The position numbers and the translations under genes were made by a program. A stretch of 64,000 bases of DNA from UKL13-3 sp040387195. Its GTDB lineage: Bacteria; Bacteroidota; Bacteroidia; UKL13-3. The notes under the pieces were generated by a model. That model had not been told where the DNA came from and made no database searches. It was given only the letters and a program-made list of their open reading frames with translations. Within the stretch, counting starts at the first letter, position 1. Each line of letters starts with the position of its first letter. This document shows positions 17,831 through 26,535 of the stretch, one piece after another. Where the stretch lies: assembly GCA_040387195.1 (NCBI GenBank), contig JAZKEF010000006.1, forward strand, positions 124,001-188,000. Reading direction: 5' to 3'.

Positions 17831-18400
17831 TTATAAATGCACGAGTTTGAACTCCAGCTTTTCGGCAAGCGATTTATAATATTGTTTGATATACAATTGT
17901 ACACTGTTCACGTTGCGAAATTCCTGCAACATATCAATCAGTAAAATATCAAACACACATCCTTCCACAAATTTTATTTCTTTCCCAAAACCACATACAC
18001 ACAATGCATGTGTTTTGCGCAGAAAACGTTTGATGTGGCGCAGGTCCGTATTGAGTGTATGGCAGGTGCCGAAGTGAATGATTTTGTTGTGGCAATTGGG
18101 CCCCATCATTTCGGCCAGCTCATCAAGTGTTACAATTTCTTTGCCCACTAAAATCTGGTTGGGTTTACCGTGAAACGCGATGTATAAAATACTGTAATCC
18201 TTGTACCGTTTGAGTTGCCATTGTTGCAGGTAGTATGCAAGGTTTTCCCGGGTGCCACAATGACGATGGATATAATCGATGTCCCTGTTTTTTTTCAAAA
18301 ACGTAAGTACCTCCTGAACACTGGTTTGGTGTTTAAGATTTTTGCTCCAGTCTCCTTCGAGACAGAACACTTCCTTGTTGTATGTTTTTGACAAACGCAT
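17831..18400 (-). CDS. DUF6642 family, caspase/CHAT-like protein
   Basis: This 189-residue cytoplasmic protein resembles the DUF6642 family as I recall it. The core reads like a small caspase-like fold: a beta strand ending in His (LYIAFHG, His77), a helix (TLDELAEMMG), and a second strand ending in Cys (KIIHFGTCHTL, Cys113). This order and spacing match the catalytic His-Cys dyad of clan CD/CHAT proteases. No second domain is attached and no obvious substrate gene is adjacent. A good TTTG-N18-TATATTTG promoter lies just upstream. Protease activity is inference from the dyad. It could equally be an inactive sensor. Confidence 0.65.
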   Translation of the reverse strand: MRLSKTYNKEVFCLEGDWSKNLKHQTSVQEVLTFLKKNRDIDYIHRHCGTRENLAYYLQQWQLKRYKDYSILYIAFHGKPNQILVGKEIVTLDELAEMMGPNCHNKIIHFGTCHTLNTDLRHIKRFLRKTHALCVCGFGKEIKFVEGCVFDILLIDMLQEFRNVNSVQLYIKQYYKSLAEKLEFKLVHL

Positions 18401-18417
18401 GATTTACCGAGGCGCGG

Positions 18418-18447
18418 CAAATATAAGTTAATATTCACTCCATCAAA
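18418..18447 (-). promoter_or_regulatory. Bacteroidota-type promoter of the DUF6642 gene
   Basis: On the reverse strand a TTTG box (18447-18444) is separated by 18 bases from TATATTTG (18425-18418), an exact match to TAnnTTTG. Transcription would start near 18411, about ten bases before the ATG at 18400. Confidence 0.6.
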
Positions 18448-18590
18448 CAGCTATCCATTGTCTCTTTTAAGATGAAAGGTTACCATTTATAAGGCCCAAA
18501 AGCCTCTTATCTTAAAAATAATTACCCCTAAACTTGATTTTTGTCAGTTTTTGGTTATAATTTAGTAGGAACTTAAAAACACCATTTTAT

Positions 18591-21500
18591 ATGACACAGC
18601 ACTACAAAACCCTTATGGCACTGCTTTTTTTGATTGTATCAATAAGCAGGTTACAAGCCCAGATCACTGTTGACGCTACTGCCGGAACGGCTTCCGGAAG
18701 TTACACTACCTTAAAAGGAGCATGCGATGCCATTAACCTTGGTACACATCAGGGAATTATTGATATTCGAGTCCACGCTTCCACTACTGAAACAGTGGCG
18801 TGTTCTCTCGTTGAAAGCGGAAATGTAAGCGGAGCTATCTACTCTGCAATTACATTAAGGCCGGCAGATACTGCTACAGTTGAAAAAGTCCTTTCATTCA
18901 CAACTTCCGGCTCAAGCCATATCACTTTAGCCGGTTCCGATAATGTAACCTTTGACGGCCGTCCCGGTGGATTAGGAACTTCTAAATTATTGAGACTGGC
19001 TCATACTGCAGCTACAGCTAATTCGCATAGCATCAGCGTGACCAATGGAGTAAATGCCTTGTTAATTCGTTATTGCAGTTTTACACATGCTGCAACAACT
19101 GCAGTTGTTGCTTCAAATATTCTCCTTTCAGCTTCCGTTGCGCCATTACCTCCTAACTCAAATATCAAAATACAAAATTGTCTTTTCACAGGAGCTCGCG
19201 CTAACATATACTTTAGCAGTACAGCTGCAAACCCGATGGATAGTATTGAGATTGTTCGAAATGAATTTGTGAATTTTGCGAATGCTGCAGTTCTCTCCAC
19301 CACAGGATCTTTTAAAAAGGTACTCATTGATTCAAATGTTATGTACAACACTGTGGGTAGTGCCACTGCTCCAACTGCAATAGACATTAGGCATAATGCT
19401 TTGGGAACGGTTCTTACCATTACACGTAATCATATTTATGATATACAGACGGCAACCACCAATTTTATAAGAGGTATTGTAGTTTCTCCTGCAACCGCAG
19501 CCACCGGAACTGTTATTTTAGTGGCAAACAATTACATTTCTTTAATGAAAGATGGCGGAAGTGGTGCCAACATTAGAGGATTTGAATTTGGTGGAGCAGG
19601 TGATGCAATCTGTCGGTTTATAAATAACTCGATACGAATCGGAGGAACTCACACAGGTGGAACTGCAGGACAGGTAGTATCAATCGGTATTTTTAAATCA
19701 AACACCTCCACTTTATCAACGTGGGTATGCAGGAACAACGTTTCCATTAATAACAGAACTGGTGGCACAGCCGGACTATTCCATTCCGCTGGTTGGGTAT
19801 CGGGTAATGGAACAGGTTTTGTAGGTACATATGACATTGACTATAATATTTATTGGGCTACAGGAGGTGCAAGCAATGGACCATTTCCAGCTGTTTGGAA
19901 CGGAACTTTGCAACCTCAAACCGGACAAACTGCATATCGAAATGCAGCAACACCTTCCGAACAACATTCAATATTTGGAAACGTAACCTTCGTGAGTCTT
20001 ATTGATCTCACATTAACAGGTGCCTCAATAAATGATTTTCTTAATTTAGGAGCTCCAAGAAACGCAAATGTTCTTGCCGATTACTATAATGTAACCCGAG
20101 GAAACCCAACATACAAAGGAGCACATGAGTCGACCCCATTCACCAATTTAAAAGATGCAGCTGTAAAAGAAGTGTATACTTTGGGTAAACTTCCAATACC
20201 TTATGCCAATCCTCATACTATAAGAGCCAATATTCAGAATACAGGTATAGATACATTGTTCAATCAAAAAGTTAGAGTGAATGTTACAGGAGTTAATGTT
20301 TTTGCAGATTCGGTGTTTATAGATACAATTGTTCCCGGTCAGAATAAATATGCAGTATTTACACCTTATAGTTATTTGAGTACCGGAACGAGCGTAGTGA
20401 CTGTTACCGTTCCTGGTGACAGCACAAACTCTAACAATTCGAAAGCATTTAATCAGGTTGCCACTAGCGGAACATATGCCTACGCAGAGCCTACCGCACC
20501 TGCCGTTGGTGGAGTAGGATTTAATGGTGTGGGTGGTGATTTTATCGCTAAGTTCCCATACACAGGAAGCAACAATATCAATCAGGTTGGTGTAAACTTC
20601 AATACAGGTGGACAACCTTTCCAGATTGTCATCTATAGTGTTGTGAATGACACCCCAGGGGTCTTATTGTGGAACTCCCCAACTCAAACAGCCGTTACGG
20701 GAGTGAATACCATAAATGTTAATCCGATTGTTCCGGTGAGCGGATCCTTTTTTGTAGGTGTACGCCAAACAGGTACAACCAATGTTGGTTTCGGATATCA
20801 GGTGGAGGACCCTATCCGTAATGGTGTGTTTTATTATAAAGCAACAACAGTTACTGCATGGAATGATTTTGCATCTACCAATTCAGCTTTCCGTTTTATG
20901 GTTGAGCCACGTTTGCAAATTGCCGATGACATAGGTGTGCAATCTGTAATTTCACCATGTAATGTTGTTGTTGTAAACTCCCCTCCTATTTTCCCTAAAG
21001 TGAAAGTATTCAATTACGGACTAAACGGATATTCTTCAACCACCGTTAAATATACAATCACCGGACCTGTTGCTTCTTCAGGAACTACATTGTTCCCTTC
21101 TATCAGTTTATCCAGCAATACAAGTGCAGAGCTTACCATGAGCACATCGTTTAACCCAACAACGGCCGGTACTTATACAATGAAAATTTGGACCGAACTA
21201 CTTGGAGATTTAGAGCCAAACAATGACACCGTAACGTATGTGTTTACGGTAGCTGATATCAATACATCAACTAACTCCGGTAATCATATTGTATTAAACG
21301 GAACCAATCAATCTGCAACTGTGGCAAACAACGGAAGTCTGGATTTTTCAGGTTCTATGTTAACACTTGAGGCTTGGGCAAATCCAGGTACTTCAGGGTT
21401 TAAATACATCCTATCCAGAGAGCAAAGTTCAGGCGTATCACAATATGATTTATACATGAACCTGTTGGGTAATATTATTTTTAAAGTAAAAACCCTAAAT

Positions 21501-22934
21501 GGTACCGATTCGGTTGTATCTGCTACAACCATTCCTGTTCTTTCACACTCACATATTGCAGGTGTGTATGATGGAACAAACCTGATACTTTACATCAACG
21601 GTGAAGTGGCGGGAACCAAACCATTATCAGGAACATTAATGTTCAGCGGCAATCCGTTGTTCATCGGACAATCATTTACCGGAGCAGCAACTTCATTCTG
21701 GGGAGGTAGTTTGGATGACGTGAAAATTTGGGATACAGCACGCACCGAAAGTCAGATCAGATCGGGTCTTCATACCCGTACCGCCAATTTTGCGAGTCCG
21801 TTTTTGAAAGGATACTGGAGAATGGATGAAGCAGGAGGCGCTTATATTGCCGATGCGGCAGGTAACTGTAACAATGGTATCATTAACAATGCAGCAACCT
21901 TCGCGGTATCGAATGTTACCATGGGTACTCCATCGGTTGACGGTACTTCTGTAGGTTCATCCGGAATTACAACTTTCCCTAATACGGGTGTTGCCATCAA
22001 TCTTGTGAACCAAGCCGGTACCAACCAATATTATGTTCATAGGTTTACAGGTACACCAAAAGGTACCTCACCTGTTACAAGTCCGGGTGGTGTTATCAAT
22101 GTGAGCAACAACACCTGGTTCATTTACAAATACGGAACAGGAACAATGGATAGTTCATTTGTAGACTTTTCGGTTGGCAGTGGTGTTCCAACAACTCCTG
22201 TGTTAACCGATATCAAACTCTTTAACCGTGCGGTAGGATCGGATGGAAACTGGCTTAAACTGCGTGATTCGGCTTACTCCATGAGCTTTGCTTCGCAAAA
22301 AATTTCGATGATTATTTACCCGGCTGAGCTCAATAAACAATTTGTGCTGGGTGCCAACAGCAGTGCACTCCCTGTAAAACTCGTTTACTTCAACGGGAAA
22401 CGCAGCGATGCGGATGTACAGCTTACCTGGGTTACTGCAAGCGAAACGGATAATGCCGGCTTTACAGTTGAACGCTCAGTGAATGGAAAATCATTTGAAA
22501 AAGTGACGCGTGTGGAAGGTCAGGGAAACAGCAATGAAACCAACCATTACAACATTACCGATGAAAATGCTTTTGCCAACGCTAATAGTAAGGTATTGTA
22601 CTACCGCTTGGTGCAAACCGATTTCAGCGGTAAAGAAACCATCAGTCAAACGGTGATTGTAAATGCCGATAACGAAGATGAAACTATCACAGCAATGTAC
22701 CCGAATCCATTTACCAACGAACTTACCTTAACCATCGACAGCAAAGTACAAACTGCTGCCAACATACTGGTGATGGATGTTGCGGGTAAAACAATTGCAA
22801 CGCTTACACAAAACCTGCATACCGGCATGAACACCATTGAAACCTCGCAATTATCACAATTGCCAAAAGGAATCTACATGGTTCAGCTGAATATCAACGG
22901 ACACCTCACCAACCACAAACTGGTGAAACAATAG
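18591..22934 (+). CDS. Large T9SS-exported protein with beta-helix, CARDB-like and LamG domains
   Basis: 1447 residues. A signal peptide (hydrophobic LMALLFLIVSISRLQAQ) is followed by about 480 residues of parallel beta-helix-like sequence (NITFDG-type turns, VIVANNYIS, RFINNSIRIGG). CARDB-like beta-sandwich segments follow (KVRVNVTG..., DSTNSNNSK). A LamG/concanavalin-like domain lies around residues 900-1060 (LTLEAWANPG, HIAGVYDGTNLILYING, LFIGQSF, LDDVKIWDTARTESQI, GYWRMDE). Next comes the Bacteroidota stalk region (LPVKLVYFNGKR ... LTWVTASETDNAGFTVERS) and a T9SS type A sorting domain (MYPNPFTNELTLTID ... GIYMVQLNINGHLTNHKLVKQ). The product is expected on the cell surface; LamG suggests glycan or matrix binding. 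Ligand unknown. Confidence 0.88.
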   Translation: MTQHYKTLMALLFLIVSISRLQAQITVDATAGTASGSYTTLKGACDAINLGTHQGIIDIRVHASTTETVACSLVESGNVSGAIYSAITLRPADTATVEKVLSFTTSGSSHITLAGSDNVTFDGRPGGLGTSKLLRLAHTAATANSHSISVTNGVNALLIRYCSFTHAATTAVVASNILLSASVAPLPPNSNIKIQNCLFTGARANIYFSSTAANPMDSIEIVRNEFVNFANAAVLSTTGSFKKVLIDSNVMYNTVGSATAPTAIDIRHNALGTVLTITRNHIYDIQTATTNFIRGIVVSPATAATGTVILVANNYISLMKDGGSGANIRGFEFGGAGDAICRFINNSIRIGGTHTGGTAGQVVSIGIFKSNTSTLSTWVCRNNVSINNRTGGTAGLFHSAGWVSGNGTGFVGTYDIDYNIYWATGGASNGPFPAVWNGTLQPQTGQTAYRNAATPSEQHSIFGNVTFVSLIDLTLTGASINDFLNLGAPRNANVLADYYNVTRGNPTYKGAHESTPFTNLKDAAVKEVYTLGKLPIPYANPHTIRANIQNTGIDTLFNQKVRVNVTGVNVFADSVFIDTIVPGQNKYAVFTPYSYLSTGTSVVTVTVPGDSTNSNNSKAFNQVATSGTYAYAEPTAPAVGGVGFNGVGGDFIAKFPYTGSNNINQVGVNFNTGGQPFQIVIYSVVNDTPGVLLWNSPTQTAVTGVNTINVNPIVPVSGSFFVGVRQTGTTNVGFGYQVEDPIRNGVFYYKATTVTAWNDFASTNSAFRFMVEPRLQIADDIGVQSVISPCNVVVVNSPPIFPKVKVFNYGLNGYSSTTVKYTITGPVASSGTTLFPSISLSSNTSAELTMSTSFNPTTAGTYTMKIWTELLGDLEPNNDTVTYVFTVADINTSTNSGNHIVLNGTNQSATVANNGSLDFSGSMLTLEAWANPGTSGFKYILSREQSSGVSQYDLYMNLLGNIIFKVKTLNGTDSVVSATTIPVLSHSHIAGVYDGTNLILYINGEVAGTKPLSGTLMFSGNPLFIGQSFTGAATSFWGGSLDDVKIWDTARTESQIRSGLHTRTANFASPFLKGYWRMDEAGGAYIADAAGNCNNGIINNAATFAVSNVTMGTPSVDGTSVGSSGITTFPNTGVAINLVNQAGTNQYYVHRFTGTPKGTSPVTSPGGVINVSNNTWFIYKYGTGTMDSSFVDFSVGSGVPTTPVLTDIKLFNRAVGSDGNWLKLRDSAYSMSFASQKISMIIYPAELNKQFVLGANSSALPVKLVYFNGKRSDADVQLTWVTASETDNAGFTVERSVNGKSFEKVTRVEGQGNSNETNHYNITDENAFANANSKVLYYRLVQTDFSGKETISQTVIVNADNEDETITAMYPNPFTNELTLTIDSKVQTAANILVMDVAGKTIATLTQNLHTGMNTIETSQLSQLPKGIYMVQLNINGHLTNHKLVKQ

Positions 22935-22951
22935 AAGGCCCGTTACTGAAT

Positions 22952-22993
22952 AAAAAGCCCGAAATGCTCGAAGGAGTGTTTCGGGCTTTTTTT
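22952..22993 (+). terminator. Intrinsic terminator of the LamG T9SS gene
   Basis: AAAAAGCCCGAAA (22952-22964) pairs with TTTCGGGCTTTTT (22979-22991) around a 14-base loop, and the T run follows directly. Confidence 0.85.
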
Positions 22994-23002
22994 ATCAGGA
23001 GA

Positions 23003-23140
23003 GAGAGTCCGCGGTCGATGGTCCGTAGTCCGCGGTTTTTTCGAATATGCTTGCTTTTGCCAACTGCTCCCGATAGCAATCGGGATTCTTCCTTGCCTAC
23101 TTCTTTCTGGGAGTCCGTGGTCAATGGTCCGTAGAGGATG
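23003..23140. repeat. Intergenic repeats with the AGTCCGYGGTC motif and a palindrome
   Basis: The motif AGTCCGYGGTCRATGGTCCG is present near 23007 and again near 23111, about 104 bases apart in the same direction, and part of it repeats once more at 23029. Between them lies TCCCGAT-AGCA-ATCGGGA (23068-23085). These look like dispersed intergenic repeats; no coding signal is seen. Confidence 0.55.
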
Positions 23141-23215
23141 GAAGACACAAACCCCAAACAATCCCCTCCCGCATGTATATTTTTTTGTATTTTCGCCCCC
23201 TCTAAACCATAACTC

Positions 23216-24907
23216 ATGAACAAAGACGCGCTGATAGAATGTGTTCCCAATTTTAGTGAAGGAAACGACCTTGCCCTCATCAAACAAATAACCAACGAAA
23301 TTGAAGCTGTTGAAGGAGTTATGCTACTGGATGTTGATCCGGGCAAAGCCACCAACAGAACCGTGGTAACGTTTGTGGGACATCCTGATGTGGTGATTGA
23401 AGCTGCCTACCGTGCCATTAAAAAAGCAGGTGAGCTTATTGACATGGGTAAACATAAAGGCGAACACCCTCGCATGGGTGCTACGGATGTATGTCCCTTG
23501 ATTCCCGTGAGTGGCATTACCATGGAAGAAACAGCAGTGTATGCACAGAAACTCGGAAAACGAGTGGGCGAAGAACTCGCTATTCCGGTTTACCTCTACG
23601 AATACGCGCAACCCAACAAAGACCGTAACAACCTTTCCATCATTCGTGGTGGCGAATATGAAGGGTTCTTTGATAAAATAACCAAGCCCGAATGGAAACC
23701 CGATTTCGGAGCTGCGGTGATGAACGCCAAAGCCGGTGCCACCGTAATTGGTGCCCGCGACTTTTTGATTGCCTACAACGTAAACCTCAACACAAAATCG
23801 GTGCGACTGGCCAACTCCATTGCATTTGATGTGCGTGAAGCGGGACGTGTGAAACGTGAAGGAAATCCTGTTACCGGTAAAGTGTTAAAAGATGCGGAAG
23901 GAAATGATGTGCGTATTCCGGGAACCTTAAAAGCGGTAAAAGCCATCGGGTGGTTTATTGAGGAGTATAATATTGCGCAGATCTCCATGAACCTTACCAA
24001 CTATAAAATCACCTCGGTGCACAAGGCTTTTGATGAAGTGTGCAAGAGTGCCGAAAGTCGTGGTGTGCGCGTTACCGGATCGGAACTGGTGGGATTGATC
24101 CCATTGAGTTCGTTGTTGGATGCAGGTAAATATTTCCTGCACAAACAAAAACGTTCGGTGGGTGTGAGCGAAGAAGAGTTGATTCACATAGCTGTAAAAT
24201 CATTGGGACTGGATGAACTGGGACCGTTTGATCCGCAGCAAAAAATTATAGAATACAAACTGCGCAATGCATCCAACGAAAAGCTGATCCGCATGAACCT
24301 GCGTGAGTTTGCCAACGAAACAGCAAGTGAAAGTCCTGCACCGGGTGGAGGATCCATCAGTGCGTATGTAGGCGCCATGGGTGTTGCGCTGGGCAATATG
24401 GTGGCCAACCTTTCGGCTGGAAAACGAGGCTGGGAAGAGCAAACAGCAACCTTCAGCGACTGGGCCGAAAAAGGACAATACATCCAGGCAGAGCTGTTAA
24501 AAATTGTGGATGAAGATACTGCGGCATTTAATGCCATTATGAATGCATTTGGGTTGCCCAAAGGTACCGATGCCGAAAAGCAGGCTCGCACACAAGCCAT
24601 CGAAGATGCTACCAAATATGCTTGTGAAGTTCCGTTAAAAACAATGAAGCTATCCTTCGAATCACTTGATATGTTGGCGGCCATGATTGAAAAAGGAAAC
24701 CAGAACTCCATCACCGATGCCGGTGTAGGTGTGTTATGCGCAAAGACAGCCGTGCGCGGTGCATATTTTAATGTATTGGTAAATGCCAAATCATTAAAGG
24801 ATACCGCTTACGCAAACAAGATTATAGACGAAGCCAAACACATTCTGCAAACCAACCACCAGCGTGCTGATGAACTGATAGCAAAGGTGGAAGCGGCTAT
24901 TTCGTAA
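23216..24907 (+). CDS. ftcD: Glutamate formimidoyltransferase / formimidoyltetrahydrofolate cyclodeaminase fusion
   Basis: 563 residues, matching bifunctional FTCD. The N-terminal transferase half (residues 1-300) opens with IECVPNFSEG and has KHKGEHPRMGATDVCPLIPV. It moves the formimino group of N-formimino-glutamate to tetrahydrofolate. The C-terminal cyclodeaminase half (about 350-560) carries ESPAPGGGSISAYVGAMG and converts the product to methenyl-THF plus ammonia. This is the last stage of histidine degradation; hutI lies elsewhere in the window at 52029. A TATTTTCG box at 23188-23195 is a weak promoter candidate. A strong terminator follows the stop codon. Confidence 0.95.
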   Translation: MNKDALIECVPNFSEGNDLALIKQITNEIEAVEGVMLLDVDPGKATNRTVVTFVGHPDVVIEAAYRAIKKAGELIDMGKHKGEHPRMGATDVCPLIPVSGITMEETAVYAQKLGKRVGEELAIPVYLYEYAQPNKDRNNLSIIRGGEYEGFFDKITKPEWKPDFGAAVMNAKAGATVIGARDFLIAYNVNLNTKSVRLANSIAFDVREAGRVKREGNPVTGKVLKDAEGNDVRIPGTLKAVKAIGWFIEEYNIAQISMNLTNYKITSVHKAFDEVCKSAESRGVRVTGSELVGLIPLSSLLDAGKYFLHKQKRSVGVSEEELIHIAVKSLGLDELGPFDPQQKIIEYKLRNASNEKLIRMNLREFANETASESPAPGGGSISAYVGAMGVALGNMVANLSAGKRGWEEQTATFSDWAEKGQYIQAELLKIVDEDTAAFNAIMNAFGLPKGTDAEKQARTQAIEDATKYACEVPLKTMKLSFESLDMLAAMIEKGNQNSITDAGVGVLCAKTAVRGAYFNVLVNAKSLKDTAYANKIIDEAKHILQTNHQRADELIAKVEAAIS

Positions 24908-24940
24908 CCGTACTTGAACACTATCGTGCTAAAACATATA

Positions 24941-24968
24941 AGACCCGCCAGGTGGCGGGTCTTTTTTT
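24941..24968 (+). terminator. Intrinsic terminator of ftcD
   Basis: AGACCCGCC (24941-24949) and GGCGGGTCT (24954-24962) form a perfect 9-bp stem with loop AGGT, followed by seven T. Confidence 0.92.
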
Positions 24969-24975
24969 CTGCTTA

Positions 24976-25075
24976 ATCTGCGAGATCAGCGGGAAACCTT
25001 TGTCGCGACAATGCATGGTCTTCCGGAAATGGGTTGCCCGCTCCCGCTACAGGCGGGACGCAGATGCCGCAGATT
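24976..25075. repeat. Convergent-gene palindromic repeat, copy 2
   Basis: It begins ATCTGCGAGATCAGCGGG and ends GCCGCAGATT. The right part holds GCCCGCTCCCGCT and GCGGGACGC, as in copy 1. The middle (TCGCGACAATGCATGGTC, then TTGCCCGC) matches copy 3. It lies between ftcD (+) and the next leftward gene. Confidence 0.7.
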
Positions 25076-25089
25076 GTTGAAAGAACCGG

Positions 25090-25150
25090 AACCCCAACGG
25101 GGTTCAATATCCATAACATGTACCACATCACAACAGGGCACCAACACCTT
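25090..25150. repeat. Repeat unit left of the assembly gap
   Basis: It starts with AACCCC-AAC-GGGGTT (25090-25104), a perfect hairpin with a 3-base loop. The stretch 25096-25149 matches 25252-25305 right of the gap with four differences in 54 bases, so the gap probably lies inside an array of this unit. Confidence 0.75.
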
Positions 25151-25250
25151 NNNNNNNNNNNNNNNNNNNNNNNNNNNNNNNNNNNNNNNNNNNNNNNNNN
25201 NNNNNNNNNNNNNNNNNNNNNNNNNNNNNNNNNNNNNNNNNNNNNNNNNN
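25151..25250. other. Assembly gap (100 N)
   Basis: Exactly 100 undetermined bases, the conventional length for a gap of unknown size. Both edges are in copies of the same repeat. Confidence 0.99.
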
Positions 25251-25311
25251 GAACGGGGTTCAATATCCGTAACGTGTACCTCATCACAACAGGGCACCAA
25301 CCCCTGACCTC
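25251..25311. repeat. Repeat unit right of the assembly gap
   Basis: This is the second visible copy of the unit at 25090-25150, in the same orientation and truncated at its left end by the gap. Confidence 0.75.
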
Positions 25312-25337
25312 AAAGCCTAATCGGGCTGCTCCCAAGG

Positions 25338-25665
25338 TAAACTCACTTAACTCAGAACTAAACCAGTTTAGAAAAAAGGTAAACCAGTTTAGTAATTTCC
25401 TAAACTCACTTAACACAGACCTAAACCACTTTAGTAAAAAGATAAACCGGTTTAGTAATTTCCTAAACTCACTTAACTCAGAACTAAACCAGTTTAGAAA
25501 AAAGGTAAACTAGCTTAGTAATTTCCTAAACTCACTTAACTCAGACCTAAACCACTTTAGTAAAAAGATAAACTAGTTTAGTAAATTTCTAAACTCACTT
25601 AACTCAGACCTAAACCAGTTTAGTAAAAAGATAAACCGGTTTAGTAAATTTCTAAACTCACTCAG
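25338..25665. repeat. 63-bp tandem repeat array, five units plus a diverging sixth
   Basis: Units start at 25338, 25401, 25464, 25527, 25590 and 25653, an exact 63-base period with substitutions only. Units 1 and 3 resemble each other, and units 2 and 4 resemble each other, so a 126-base higher-order period is visible. Each unit splits into three parts of about 21 bases starting with TAAAC and carrying an inexact palindrome (TAAACYRGTTTA). One + strand frame reads as heptads: LNSLNSE, LNQFRKK, VNQFSNF. The hydrophobic residues at positions one and four suggest a coiled coil. In units 3 and 4 a CAG codon is TAG, which stops that frame. The matching reverse-strand frame is open over the same units and is also stopped, because CTAG is palindromic. 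Confidence 0.9.
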
Positions 25666-25759
25666 GCTAAGCCTAAGCCCAATTAGGTGACGGATTGTGT
25701 CAATGCTGGTCGGCTCTGAAGTGCTTCAGGGCAGGTATATGAACTGTGTTGGTTCCGAC

Positions 25760-26236
25760 TTATTCGGTTGTGGAAGTGGGCTTATTGGTTTTACCTTGCC
25801 CTTCAAACAATATCTTCAATTCATCATAAGCCACCTTAGCTCCCGGAACACCTTTGGCACAACCTCTTTTGCTTTGGTTATATATTTCGAGGCCTCCGCC
25901 AAATGCTTCATACGCTACCTGATTGCGTGTATCGTATATCAGTTTTACCAAACTGTTTGCGACAAGTAGTATGTGATCCAGTGACCGGCAAAGAGTAAGG
26001 TCTCTCTCTATTTCATCCAGTTCATAGATTCCGGGATTCAGTTTGGGTTCACTTTGGGCAAGGGATAGTGCTCTTTCCGTGAAATGGAAACGGCCGGCAT
26101 CTATCCGCACAATACGTTTGGCTTCTGCCGGGGTGAGCTCAATTAAAAAAGGAAGTTCGTCCTGAACTGACTTGAAAGCCTCCATAATTTTAAGAACGCT
26201 TTCAGGCGATACTGTGCCTGTTACTCTGTTTTCCAT
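25760..26236 (-). CDS. Small helical protein of unknown function
   Basis: 158 residues, no signal peptide or membrane segment. The sequence is mostly alpha-helical, with a conserved-looking core (ELTPAEAKRIVRIDAGRFHFTERALSLAQSEP shows an acidic-basic helix pair) and a C-terminal part rich in Gly/Lys (GGGLEIYNQSKRG, VPGAKVAYDELK). The charged and hydrophobic residues alternate as in a folded protein rather than a chance frame. I do not recognise the family. The ATG at 26236 is the only suitable start. The 63-bp array lies just downstream of its stop codon. Confidence 0.7.
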   Translation of the reverse strand: MENRVTGTVSPESVLKIMEAFKSVQDELPFLIELTPAEAKRIVRIDAGRFHFTERALSLAQSEPKLNPGIYELDEIERDLTLCRSLDHILLVANSLVKLIYDTRNQVAYEAFGGGLEIYNQSKRGCAKGVPGAKVAYDELKILFEGQGKTNKPTSTTE

Positions 26237-26535
26237 GAAATGTACTGATTAAGGGTAAAAAAATATAAGACCAAACATGGCTTGCTTAGAAGCCGAGGTT
26301 TCAAAGGGGAGCTAAATAATAAAGAGATATAAAAAGTTACAAAGAATATGGGGTTTGCTGAAGGGTAATTCATAATTGGGGTTATCAGGGTTGAATGAGC
26401 TTAAGCGAAAATATGGTTGTGCGGGATTATTTCCAAATGTGGGTTTAAGGATCGGGGTATCTGCAGATGACAAGTATCCTATATTAAAGAATGAGCTACC
26501 CCTGCAAAACCAAGTCTTATGGCTAAAATGAACCG
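26237..26535. other. Intergenic region, nothing recognised
   Basis: About 300 AT-rich bases between two leftward genes. I see no coding frame, hairpin terminator or repeat here. Confidence 0.4.

Noticed and set aside
19070..22837. Antisense frames within the LamG T9SS gene
   Set aside because: The sense frame is continuous for 1447 codons with signal and sorting domains.
24973..25416. Leftward coding frame across the N gap
   Set aside because: Same problem; the frame is open only because the repeats are palindromic and free of stops, and the translation resembles no protein family.
25034..25513. Rightward coding frame across the N gap into the 63-bp array
   Set aside because: Its N-terminal part is a repeat on both sides of undetermined bases and it stops at a mutated CAG codon. 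A real gene cannot be called until the gap is closed.
25338..25665. CRISPR-like array
   Set aside because: The whole 63-base unit repeats with no variable spacers, and no cas genes are in the window.
25338..25665. Replication origin or iteron array
   Set aside because: No dnaA boxes, rep gene, dnaA or dnaN in the neighbourhood, and the unit reads better as coding heptads.
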